A stretch of 64,000 nucleotides of DNA, taken from positions 744,001 through 808,000 of the forward strand of contig NZ_JAIMCA010000004.1 of the NCBI RefSeq assembly GCF_025499465.1. Reading direction: 5' to 3'. This DNA is from Allobosea sp. BH3. Its GTDB lineage: Bacteria > Pseudomonadota > Alphaproteobacteria > Rhizobiales > Beijerinckiaceae. Below are positions 54,775 to 62,664 of this stretch, one piece after another (the stretch's first letter is position 1; each line of letters opens with the position of its first letter). The translations under genes were made by a program, and so were the position numbers. The notes under the pieces were generated by a model. It was not told where the DNA came from. It saw nothing but the letters and a program-made list of their open reading frames with translations, and ran no database searches.

Positions 54775-55635
54775 ATGGGTAACCACAACAACAACCATCA
54801 CAACAACGACGATCCGACGCAGGGCCAGCTTCAGGGCCAGGGCGAGCTTCAGGGTCAGTTGCAGGGTCAGGCCGAACTTCAGGGCCAGCTGCAGGGTCAG
54901 GGTCAGGGACAAGGCCAGGGTCAGGGCCAGGGCCAGGGTCAGTCCCAGGGCCAGTCGCAGTATGCCGGTCAGGCCGTCGGCCAGTATGCCGGCCAGGCGG
55001 TCGACACCAGCGTCTGGAATGACAACCTGAACGCCAACGGCAATCTGAACGGCAACGGCAACCTGAATGCCAACGGCAACGTCAACTACAACGAGCTCGA
55101 CAACGAGGTTAACAACCACGTCAACAACTGCGTGAACGTTGACGTGACTGTCGACCTCAGCCTCGAGGGCGCCATCACCGGGCCTCAGGACAACGAGGCC
55201 ATCGACATCGACAGCATCTACGGCATCACCGACTCCATCGTCATGCCGGATGTGGTCACGCAGAGCGTCTACGAAGGCAACAACTTCAATATCGATCAGA
55301 TCAACAACCTGACCGACAACGACTCGCTCAGCGGCGCCTCCGTGTCGTACAGCGCCGGCGGCGTGGCCGATGCGTGCTGCTGGGATCCGTGCGGCTCCGA
55401 TGCCAACTCGGTCGGCGACTTCACGATGAACGCCACCGCTCAGGGCGGCAACGCGACGGCCAATCTCGGTGGGCTCGGCGGCGATGACGGCGACTTCAGC
55501 GGCGCCGGCGCGGCCACCGCGGCTGCCACGCTCTCGCAGGAAGCCTTCACCCAGTCGATCGTCCAGGGTGCGAACATCCAGTTCAACTCGATCGATATGA
55601 CTGTGGGTTCCGGGGACGCTCTCGACTCCCTGTAA
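54775..55635 (+). CDS. Gln/Gly/Asn-rich repetitive protein, candidate type I secretion substrate
   Basis: 286 residues. N-terminal NHNNNHHNNDD, then a Q-G repeat block (~17-70; units such as GQLQGQ, GQGQGQ), then an N-rich block (NANGNLNGNGNLNANGN) near 85-105. After that it is acidic and hydrophilic, with motifs VVTQSVYEGNNFNIDQINNLTDND and FTQSIVQGANIQFNSID. Two Cys pairs occur (DACCWDPCGSDAN). No classical signal peptide. The AGGAG site is 6 nt before the ATG. Cytosolic Q/N/G-rich composition plus adjacency to an ABC exporter and HlyD gene suggest an exported, aggregation-prone protein; function unknown. The neighbouring 666-residue protein shares the QxN/D-rich style. Confidence 0.7.
   Translation: MGNHNNNHHNNDDPTQGQLQGQGELQGQLQGQAELQGQLQGQGQGQGQGQGQGQGQSQGQSQYAGQAVGQYAGQAVDTSVWNDNLNANGNLNGNGNLNANGNVNYNELDNEVNNHVNNCVNVDVTVDLSLEGAITGPQDNEAIDIDSIYGITDSIVMPDVVTQSVYEGNNFNIDQINNLTDNDSLSGASVSYSAGGVADACCWDPCGSDANSVGDFTMNATAQGGNATANLGGLGGDDGDFSGAGAATAAATLSQEAFTQSIVQGANIQFNSIDMTVGSGDALDSL
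54819..54960 (+). repeat. tandem hexanucleotide-type repeat (CAGGGN) coding QG
   Basis: Repeated units of about six bases (cagggc/cagggt) encode alternating Gln-Gly. The tract is interrupted by cagctt and cagctg (Q-L) units in its first half and becomes pure QG near 54895-54945. It likely varies by slippage. Confidence 0.85.
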
Positions 55636-55656
55636 GCCTTGTCCGAAGCGACGCCA

Positions 55657-55680
55657 CCGCGCGGGGCCCTCCCCGCGCGG
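55657..55680 (+). terminator. hairpin between the two candidate exoprotein genes
   Basis: CCGCGCGGGG-CCCT-CCCCGCGCGG, a 10-bp GC stem followed by TTTCC. It could be a weak terminator or an attenuator separating the upstream small protein from the rest of the cluster. Confidence 0.6.
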
Positions 55681-55771
55681 TTTCCGCTCCGGCGCTTCCA
55701 TTATTTTCGCACGCAACCGCGCGTGAACCCTTCCCACCCGACGCAAATCGGGCAGAGCGGAGGATTGTGCC

Positions 55772-57772
55772 ATGCAGACCGGCGGCTTCACCGAGACGAT
55801 CTGGCACTTCATCGGCTACCTGCACATCGCGGATTCCGTGGCCCGGACTCAGGTCCTCTATGAGGGCGATCCGGGTCCGCCGCTCGAACCGGAGAGCTTC
55901 GTTCCCCCCAGCGAGCCGCTTCGGGGCCTCGCCTTCGACGAGCTTGCTTCGGTTCCGACCAGGATAAACCAGCCGCTACCGGCAGATCCGGGCTCGAGCC
56001 AGCTGTTTGTCTCGCCTCACTCCGCTCTCGGCGTACCCACCAAGGTGCTGTCCGCGCCCCCGACCGGGCTGAAGCCCTTGCCACCCCACGTCGAGAACTT
56101 CGGCGTTTCCGGCGGCTTCCGCTTCACCTCCCGAGAGATCACGGTCGATTATCGCGGCGCCGACGGCGAAGGCCTGCTCCAGATCAGGCAGATCAACGTG
56201 GCGAGCGATCGGGATCTCGTCACCTCGGACGCGATTACCTACAGCGATGGCAGCGTCGTGGTGCCCCCCGAACTGCACCTCGAGGGCGAATTCGCCGCCC
56301 TGGTCGACCAGGCCAACGACATCGCCCCTGACGGCGTGCCGGACATGATGACCGCGCTCCACCTCGGCACGAGCGATGTCATCGCCATGGTATCGGCGCG
56401 CGACGCGCTCTGGGCCGAGACGGGAAGCCCCAATCCGGACGGCAGCTCGGCCGAGGCAGCCCCTGTGGGCCGCATCGTCGACGGCGTGGCCGGCGCGCCC
56501 GATCCTTATGTGCCCACCGTTCTCGACAGCGCTCCCTGGAGCGATAGCAAGCCTGTCGTCGAGACCACCGGCACGACAGCGACCCACGAGGTCACCGGCC
56601 CGACGGGCGGCGTAGCGACACTCGTCGAAGCCGGCCTCAACACGCAGATCAACGCCTGCGAGATCATCGATCTCAACGAGGCCGTCGGCTCGATGATCGT
56701 CGGCGGCGACTACTTTTACAGTCGCGGCATCGTCCAGGCGAACATCCTGGTCGACAACGACCATGTCGATATCGCCGTCTCCGGCGCTCTCGATCCGATC
56801 GTGAAGACCCAGGGCAACGAAGCCCACAACATCGCCGATTTCATCACCCATGAATCGACGATTGAGGTGCGCGGCGCTGCTGCAACGCCACATTGGGTCG
56901 TCGACGTCATGAACGGCGACTTCTATGACGTGAAGTCGGTCGTTCAGTTCAACGGCCTCGATGACAACGACCGGACAGTCCAGGCCGAATCCGGAGTCTA
57001 TTTTCACCTTGAAACGGGCGAAAATCTCCAGCTCAACCTGACCAAGATCTACGGAATCGCCGATTACGACATCATCATCATCGGCGGAAATTACCATCGT
57101 TCGGACTGGATATACCAGTACAACATCATGCTAGACCCCGACTCGGCCAAGCTCTACAGCACGGCCGGCGACGACGACGGTAGCACGACAGTCACGACGG
57201 GCTTCAACAGCCTGACGAACAAGGCCACCATCTCGACCTACGACGCGACGGCCTTCAAGCCTCTGCAGGACGTGCATCATGACCTGCTCGGGCAGCTCGC
57301 CGGCGGAGCGACGACGCTCACCCCCAATGCCGATTGGGATCTGTACGGCAACGCCTCCGGCACGCTGAAGATTCTCTACGTCACCGGCGACTACTACGAC
57401 GCCAACGTCATTACGCAGGTCAACTTCCTCATCGACGGCGACCAGAGCATCCAGGCCAGCGCGAATGGCGGCACCGAACAGGGCGTCGCGGCCGGCGGCA
57501 ACAGTGCGCTCAATGAAGCCTACATCGTCGATCCGGGCCTGCTGTCTACATCGAATTACCTCGCCGGCGAAGCCTATGAGGACTCGATGCTGATCCAGGT
57601 GAACATCGTCACCGACAGCGACACCGTGACAATCCACGACACCACCACGCTGGTGCCGGAACTCGTGGCCTTCGCGGAGCACGCGGCGCAGGAGCCGCAG
57701 CACGACTGCCCGTCGACCCCGGTTCCCGATCCGGCACAGCACGATCACCTGACGTCGAACATTCTGGTCTGA
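55772..57772 (+). CDS. large QxN-repeat protein, candidate non-RTX type I secretion substrate
   Basis: 666 residues without a signal peptide or RTX nonapeptides. The N terminus is a globular-looking region of ~300 residues with a first LLQIRQINVASDRD motif. From ~290 there are five related units of ~60-100 residues, each ending in a sequence like G-x-Y/F-Y-x4-I/V-I/V-Q-x-N-I/F-x2-D-x-D (SRGIVQANILVDND, DVKSVVQFNGLDDND, SDWIYQYNIMLDPD, DANVITQVNFLIDGD, EDSMLIQVNIVTDSD). The C terminus ends TSNILV. It precedes the ABC exporter gene by 36 bp. GGAGG lies 8 nt before ATG. Type I substrate is inferred from position and composition. Confidence 0.72.
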   Translation: MQTGGFTETIWHFIGYLHIADSVARTQVLYEGDPGPPLEPESFVPPSEPLRGLAFDELASVPTRINQPLPADPGSSQLFVSPHSALGVPTKVLSAPPTGLKPLPPHVENFGVSGGFRFTSREITVDYRGADGEGLLQIRQINVASDRDLVTSDAITYSDGSVVVPPELHLEGEFAALVDQANDIAPDGVPDMMTALHLGTSDVIAMVSARDALWAETGSPNPDGSSAEAAPVGRIVDGVAGAPDPYVPTVLDSAPWSDSKPVVETTGTTATHEVTGPTGGVATLVEAGLNTQINACEIIDLNEAVGSMIVGGDYFYSRGIVQANILVDNDHVDIAVSGALDPIVKTQGNEAHNIADFITHESTIEVRGAAATPHWVVDVMNGDFYDVKSVVQFNGLDDNDRTVQAESGVYFHLETGENLQLNLTKIYGIADYDIIIIGGNYHRSDWIYQYNIMLDPDSAKLYSTAGDDDGSTTVTTGFNSLTNKATISTYDATAFKPLQDVHHDLLGQLAGGATTLTPNADWDLYGNASGTLKILYVTGDYYDANVITQVNFLIDGDQSIQASANGGTEQGVAAGGNSALNEAYIVDPGLLSTSNYLAGEAYEDSMLIQVNIVTDSDTVTIHDTTTLVPELVAFAEHAAQEPQHDCPSTPVPDPAQHDHLTSNILV

Positions 57773-57808
57773 GCAACAAGAAAAGACAGGTTGGAGAAGG
57801 GGGCAGGC

Positions 57809-59866
57809 ATGAGAGAAAAGATCGAAGCGACGCCGGTTACGCCGGCGCCTGCCGGCACGGACCCGGTGAGGATGATCGGTCTGCCGCCCGCTATCGGGCT
57901 CGGCACGGTCAGGATCGCGCCCACCGCCAACACCAACAATGCAACGGACCGCGCCGCGCCCGCCACGGAGCGCGCAGACGCCCGCAGCGACGGCCAGCCA
58001 GCCATCGAGGAGGTCAACCTGCGGCCGCGGCCGGATGTGCAGGAGCCCAAGACCCAGCTCGGCGGCGACAGCGGCGACAAGGGAAAGGGCGGTGGCGGCG
58101 GTGGCGGCGGCGGCAATGGCGGCTCCGGACGCGGTGGCGGCATCGAACAGCGCCTCGGCGACCGCGACTTCAAGCAGGTCCTTGGCGCCGGCTTGTCGGG
58201 CGCTCGGCGCAACCTCGTGATCGTGGCGATCTTCTCGATCATGGTGAACACGCTCGTGCTCGCCGTCCCGATCTACCTCTTCCAGATGTCGGACCGCGTG
58301 CTGACCAGCCGCAGCCTCGACACGCTGGTGATGCTCTCGATCATCGTTATGCTGGCGATCGCTGCGCATGTGCTGCTCGACATGGTGCGCCGCTTCATCC
58401 TGATGCGGGTGGCGGTCGATGTCGAAAGCAGACTCGGCGGCCCAGTGCTCGCGGCTGCGGCAAAGGCCGCGCAGACCGGCTCGAACCGCGAGTTCCAGAC
58501 CTTGGCCGACCTGCAGCAGATCCGCAGCTTCCTGACCGGCCCCGTCATCCTGACGATGCTCGATGCGCCGACCGCGCCGATCTACCTGCTCGCGGTCTAC
58601 CTGATCCATCCGCATCTCGGCTACATCGTCACCGTCGCGGCGCTGGTGCTGTTCTTGATCGCCTATCTCAACCAGCAATTCACGGCCGTTCCCTTCGCAC
58701 GCTCCAGCGCCTTCTCGACGCGGGCAAACCTCCAATCGGAGGCCATGTCGCGCAACGCGCAGGTCATCAACGCCATGGGCATGATCCCCGAGGGCGTGCT
58801 GATGTGGGGCCGCGAGACCGCCGAATCCCTAAAGTCGCAGGTCAGCGCGCAGGACCGCAACATCATGATGACCGGCGCGTCCAAGTTCTTCCGGCTCGGC
58901 ACCCAGGTCGCCATGCTGGGCTGGGGCGCCATGCTCTCGCTGGAGAGCCAGCTCACCGGCGGCATGGTCATCGCCTCGTCCGTCGTCGCCGGCCGCGCAT
59001 TGGCCCCGCTCGAAGGCACGATCGAGGGCTGGCGCAACTTCATCCATGCGCGCGCCGCCTATTCCCGCGTCAAGGCGCTGCTTCAGGCCTCACCCCTCAA
59101 TCTCGACAGGCTGAGGCTGCCGAGCCCCAAGGGCCGGCTCGATGTCGAGCGCATCCTCTACGTGCCGCCACCGAACAAGAAGGTCATCCTCAACGGTATC
59201 AGCTTCAGCCTGGAGCCGGGTGATTCGCTCGCCATCGTCGGCGCCTCAGGTTGTGGGAAGTCGACGCTGGCGCGCATGCTCGTCGGCTCGATCTCACCGA
59301 CAGCCGGCACGGTCCGGCTCGACAGGATGGAGCAGCGCAACTGGGACCCGCGCCAGTTCGGCGAGAGCGTCGGCTACCTACCGCAGGACGTGCAGCTCTT
59401 CCCGGCCTCGATTAAGGCCAACATCGCCCGCATGCGCGAGGACGCTTCCGACGCCGACGTCTTCGAGGCGGCCGAGATCGCCGATATCCATGAGATGGTC
59501 GCGCAGTTCGCCCATGGCTACGAGACGCAGATTGGCATCGACGGCGCGCCTCTCTCCGGCGGACAGAAGCAGCGCCTCGGGCTCGCCCGCGCCTTCTTCG
59601 GCAATCCGCGCCTCGTCGTGCTCGATGAGCCCAACTCCAACCTCGACACCCTGGGCGAGATGGCCTTGGCACGCGCCTTCGAGCGGGCGAAGAGCCGCGG
59701 CATGACCGTCGTGGCGGTGACGCAGCGCCCGGCCCTGCTGCGCAACGTCGACAAGATCATGATGATCAAGGACGGGGCGGTGCAGGCCATCGGCTCGCGT
59801 GATGAGATCCTGCCGATGATCGTCGGCCAGCGCAGCATCGAAGGCGGCGGTCCGCGCCCGCATTGA
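57809..59866 (+). CDS. type I secretion ABC exporter (PrtD/HlyB-like) with Gly-rich N-terminal extension
   Basis: 685 residues. Residues 1-110 are a proline/alanine-rich, low-complexity extension with a run of nine Gly near 92-100, unlike the usual short PrtD N terminus. The membrane domain (~125-390) has RNLVIVAIFSIMVNTLVLAVPIYLFQMSDRV. The ATPase has Walker A GASGCGKST near 478, signature LSGGQKQRLGLARA near 581 and Walker B LVVLDEPNSNLD near 602. It exports unfolded proteins with C-terminal signals across the inner membrane. GGGGG lies 6 nt before the start ATG 57809. Confidence 0.9.
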   Translation: MREKIEATPVTPAPAGTDPVRMIGLPPAIGLGTVRIAPTANTNNATDRAAPATERADARSDGQPAIEEVNLRPRPDVQEPKTQLGGDSGDKGKGGGGGGGGGNGGSGRGGGIEQRLGDRDFKQVLGAGLSGARRNLVIVAIFSIMVNTLVLAVPIYLFQMSDRVLTSRSLDTLVMLSIIVMLAIAAHVLLDMVRRFILMRVAVDVESRLGGPVLAAAAKAAQTGSNREFQTLADLQQIRSFLTGPVILTMLDAPTAPIYLLAVYLIHPHLGYIVTVAALVLFLIAYLNQQFTAVPFARSSAFSTRANLQSEAMSRNAQVINAMGMIPEGVLMWGRETAESLKSQVSAQDRNIMMTGASKFFRLGTQVAMLGWGAMLSLESQLTGGMVIASSVVAGRALAPLEGTIEGWRNFIHARAAYSRVKALLQASPLNLDRLRLPSPKGRLDVERILYVPPPNKKVILNGISFSLEPGDSLAIVGASGCGKSTLARMLVGSISPTAGTVRLDRMEQRNWDPRQFGESVGYLPQDVQLFPASIKANIARMREDASDADVFEAAEIADIHEMVAQFAHGYETQIGIDGAPLSGGQKQRLGLARAFFGNPRLVVLDEPNSNLDTLGEMALARAFERAKSRGMTVVAVTQRPALLRNVDKIMMIKDGAVQAIGSRDEILPMIVGQRSIEGGGPRPH

Positions 59867-59912
59867 AACCACAAGACCCGGACCGAATCCGGGCATGGGG
59901 AGGGAGAGGCAC

Positions 59913-61253
59913 ATGGCGCAGGAAATGGTTTCGCAGCCCTGGTACGGCGACGTGCCACGCAGCACCCGGGGGGCCACGATCGCGGGCATCGTCATCGTCG
60001 CTTCGACGGTGATGGGCTTCGGTGTCTGGGGCAACACGGCGCCGATCGCTGGCGCCGTCATCGCCACCGGCGTCTTCGTGACCACAGGCCAGAACAAGAC
60101 GATCCAGCATCTCGAAGGCGGCGTGATCCGGGAGATACTCGTCCGCGAAGGCGACATCGTCGAGCCAGGGCAGCAATTGGTGAAGCTCGACGACGTCTCC
60201 CCGCGCGCCGAGCTGCGCCGTCATGAACTCAAGCTCTACCGGCTGGAAACGATCGAGGCGCGGCTGCGCGCCGAGATCGCCGGATCGAGCGATTTCGCCT
60301 TCCCCGCCCATCTGCGCGAGCAGAGCGCCGACCCTGACATCGCGGCCCTGCTGGTCACCCAGCGCTTGGCCTTCCGCGCGCGCCAGAACAACATCGCAAG
60401 CGAGATCGCGGCGCACCAGAAGAGCATCGACGCGCTCGAGGAGAAGATCACTGGCAGCAAAATCCAGCTCGCCGGCATCGAGAAACAGACGGAACTCCTC
60501 AAGGAGGAGCTCGAAGGCAAGCAGGCGCTTCTGCAGCGCGGCTACATCCGCAAGCCGGAGGTGCTCTCGCTGCAACGGCTGGCCGCCAACCTCACCGGCG
60601 AGGCCGGCCGCATCACCGGTGACATCGGCGACTCGCGCGAACGCATCGCCCGTTCGCTGGAGCAGATCGACGGTGTGCGCAAGGCTGCGCAGAAGGCCGC
60701 CTCGGATCAGTTCCAGGAGATCAGCGCCGACCTCAACGATGTGCGCGAGCGCATCCACACGGTGAAGGGCATCCTCAATCGTTCCGTCATCACGGCCCCC
60801 GTCAGGGGCACGGTCGTCAAGCTGCGCTATCACACCTCCGGCGGCGTCATCGAGCCCGGCAAGAACATCATGGAGATCGTCTCGCTGCAGGACGAAATGA
60901 TCATCGAGGCCCGCGTGCGCCCGCAGGACATCGACAAGATCAAGCACAGCCAGCTCGCCTCGGTCAGGCTGACCGCCCTCAACCAGCGCACCACGCCGAT
61001 GGTCTCGGGCCGCGTCATCTACATCTCGGCAGACGCCCTGCCCGACGAGAAGCAGCGCGCCTATCCGGGTGTACCCGACCTTTATGTCGTTCGCGCAAGG
61101 CTCGATGCGAAGAGCCTCGCAGACGTTCATGATTTCCGGCCGACGGCCGGCATGCCGGCGGACGTCTACATCCAGACCACGGAACGGACCTTCTTCGAGT
61201 ACCTGCTGCAACCGCTCAAGGACAGCATGGCGCGGGCCTTCCGCGAGACCTGA
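59913..61253 (+). CDS. HlyD-family type I secretion adaptor
   Basis: 446 residues. One TM near 20-45 (GATIAGIVIVASTVMGFGVWGNTAPIAGAV), then a biotinyl-lipoyl-like half (TIQHLEGGVIREILVREGDIVEPGQQLVKLDDV), long coiled-coil hairpin (~105-270) and the second lipoyl half (RSVITAPVRGTVVKLRYHTSGGVIEPGK). The C-terminal beta domain includes VRARLDAKSLAD. It bridges the ABC exporter to an outer-membrane TolC-like channel, which is not encoded in the window. GGGAGAGG precedes the ATG 59913; 46 bp after the ABC gene. Confidence 0.92.
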   Translation: MAQEMVSQPWYGDVPRSTRGATIAGIVIVASTVMGFGVWGNTAPIAGAVIATGVFVTTGQNKTIQHLEGGVIREILVREGDIVEPGQQLVKLDDVSPRAELRRHELKLYRLETIEARLRAEIAGSSDFAFPAHLREQSADPDIAALLVTQRLAFRARQNNIASEIAAHQKSIDALEEKITGSKIQLAGIEKQTELLKEELEGKQALLQRGYIRKPEVLSLQRLAANLTGEAGRITGDIGDSRERIARSLEQIDGVRKAAQKAASDQFQEISADLNDVRERIHTVKGILNRSVITAPVRGTVVKLRYHTSGGVIEPGKNIMEIVSLQDEMIIEARVRPQDIDKIKHSQLASVRLTALNQRTTPMVSGRVIYISADALPDEKQRAYPGVPDLYVVRARLDAKSLADVHDFRPTAGMPADVYIQTTERTFFEYLLQPLKDSMARAFRET

Positions 61254-61256
61254 GAC

Positions 61257-61300
61257 GCATTTTCGGGCGAAGTGGGAACCGCTTCGCGTGAAGAAAATGC
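61257..61300. repeat. dispersed palindromic intergenic repeat, copy A2
   Basis: gcattttcgggcgaa at the left and ttcgcgtgaagaaaatgc at the right. Nearly identical to 37080-37124. Confidence 0.7.
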
Positions 61301-61315
61301 GACGAGTAAAGAGCT

Positions 61316-61354
61316 AGAACGCTTCTGCGCTTCGGAGAAGCACGGAAGCGTTCT
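61316..61354. repeat. inverted repeat, agaacgcttc arms
   Basis: Perfect 10-bp arms agaacgcttc/gaagcgttct with a nested partial palindrome in the loop. Probably a terminator-like or repetitive extragenic palindrome downstream of the secretion operon. Confidence 0.6.
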
Positions 61355-61399
61355 GATGCGCTTCCAGCCGGCCTCGCCCGCCCTTGCCGGCCAGGAAGG

Positions 61400-61432
61400 C
61401 GGTTTCCCGGTGCCAACGGCACCGGGAAACCG
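61400..61432. repeat. perfect 15-bp inverted repeat
   Basis: cggtttcccggtgcc-aac-ggcaccgggaaaccg. No T-run follows, so it looks like a palindromic repeat or regulator site rather than a typical terminator. Confidence 0.7.
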
Positions 61433-61489
61433 TCACCCATCTGTCAGATGGCGCGACTATTGCACCGCCTCCGAAGAAGGAGACGAGCG

Positions 61490-61588
61490 ATGCTGACCCA
61501 CTGGCCGAACGAGGCAAAAGCAACGATCGCCCTGATCGCCCTCTCGGCGGCGGGCATCCTGGGGTGGCTCTCCGGCGCTGGCTTCTGA
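61490..61588 (+). CDS. candidate 32-residue membrane peptide
   Basis: MLTHWPNEAKATIALIALSAAGILGWLSGAGF: a short basic/polar start then a hydrophobic span of about 20 residues. AAGGAG lies 7 nt before the ATG at 61490, an ideal ribosome site. No family recognised. The role is unknown; it might be co-expressed with the secretion operon or be independent. Confidence 0.5.
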   Translation: MLTHWPNEAKATIALIALSAAGILGWLSGAGF

Positions 61589-61665
61589 ACGGTCGCCTGC
61601 CCCCTGTCCAAGCGCCTCGACAGCCTCTAGGGTGCCGTCCTCTTCGAAACGGACGGTCGAAAACC

Positions 61666-61797
61666 ATGAAGCGCGTTGTCATCCTTGCCGGTCTTCTCGG
61701 GCTGGCCCTGTCGCTCTCGGCCTGCGACAAATGCGGCAATTTCGGTCCGTTCTTCGGCATGTCCGACAAGAGCTGCGGCGGCCAGCAGACGAACTGA
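61666..61797 (+). CDS. small lipoprotein
   Basis: 43 residues, MKRVVILAGLLGLALSLSAC then DKCGNFGPFFGMSDKSCGGQQTN. A clear lipobox (LSAC) at residues 17-20 implies lipidation of Cys20 and export. Three additional Cys/Gly-rich turns remain in the short mature peptide. A terminator hairpin follows at 61827. Function unknown. Confidence 0.7.
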   Translation: MKRVVILAGLLGLALSLSACDKCGNFGPFFGMSDKSCGGQQTN

Positions 61798-61826
61798 CGC
61801 ATCGACGGACAGGGCTTAAGACAACG

Positions 61827-61855
61827 AAAAAGGCCGGGGCAAGCCCCGGCCTTTT
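61827..61855. terminator. bidirectional intrinsic terminator
   Basis: AAAAGGCCGGGGC-AA-GCCCCGGCCTTTT, a 13-bp stem. It serves the lipoprotein gene and the convergent bioY gene. Confidence 0.85.
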
Positions 61856-61877
61856 CCATTTCGAAGGACGTTCTCGC

Positions 61878-62501
61878 TCAGCCGCGACGGCCGATCAGCG
61901 ACCAGCCTGCGCCCGCGAAGCAGGCCGTCAGCGCGACCTTGAGCGCCTCGCCGAGCAGGAAGGGTTCGGCGCCATAGGCGAAGGCCTTGGCAAACCCGAC
62001 GCCGGTCACGCCGCCCGCCATCTGCGCGCCGAAGGCGAGCCACAGGCAGCCGAGCGTCAGAAGCGCGAGATCGGCCAGCACGAGCCCGCCGACGAGACGC
62101 AGGCGCGAGGCGCCACGCTCGGCTGCCCAGCCCGCGACGGCCGCGGCAACGACGAAGCCGACGAGGAAGCCGCCGGTCGGGCCGACGAGATAGAGCGGGC
62201 CGGCGGCCACCGGCGGCGTGTTGGTGAAGACCGGCAGGCCGATCAGGCCATAGGCAATGTAGAGCGCTATCGTCGCGGCGCCGAGGCGCGCACCATAGGC
62301 GGCGCCAAGACCGAGAACGGCCAGCGTCTGCAGCGTCATCGGCACCGGCCAGAACGGCACCTTGACCTTCGCGGCCAGAACCATCAGCAGGCTGCCGGCG
62401 ACGACGAGCGCGGCGTTGCGCAGCGCGACAGAGCGGGCGCCGGCGGCGGGGAAGAGCGTGCCAGCGAGCGTTGGCGCCTGCATGGGGAGCGTCTCGGCCA
62501 T
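61878..62501 (-). CDS. bioY: BioY-family biotin transporter (ECF S component)
   Basis: 207 residues with about six helices. VKVPFWPVPMTLQTLAVLGLGAAYGARLGA, GLIGLPVFTN, GPLYLVGPTGGFLVGFVVAAAVAGW, and the FAYGAEPFLLGEALKVALTACF end are BioY signatures. It imports biotin alone or with an ECF module. No bioM/N genes are visible here. ATG is 62499-62501. Confidence 0.93.
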   Translation of the reverse strand: MAETLPMQAPTLAGTLFPAAGARSVALRNAALVVAGSLLMVLAAKVKVPFWPVPMTLQTLAVLGLGAAYGARLGAATIALYIAYGLIGLPVFTNTPPVAAGPLYLVGPTGGFLVGFVVAAAVAGWAAERGASRLRLVGGLVLADLALLTLGCLWLAFGAQMAGGVTGVGFAKAFAYGAEPFLLGEALKVALTACFAGAGWSLIGRRG

Positions 62502-62664
62502 GGGCTTGGGATCCTTTCCGCAAACGGCCGCGCGTCGCGACCGCTTTCGCGTCTATAGGAAAAGCCGCCGGAGGCCACAAGCCGGCATCCCCCTGCGCAT
62601 ATGGACAGATGGCTTGCGCGGAATCCGCAAGAGGCAGGCCGCGTCGCATGCGCTACAAGGAGGC

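Noticed and set aside
54775..55635. CRISPR-like or satellite repeat interpretation of the CAGGGN array
   Set aside because: The repeat units are ~6 bases without spacers and stay in frame inside a coding sequence.
54682..55812. Long minus-strand open frame rich in Leu/Ala/Thr opposite the QG-repeat gene
   Set aside because: It is the antisense of the CAGGGN repeat, giving L-A-L-T runs. The plus strand has a proper ribosome site and protein-like ending.
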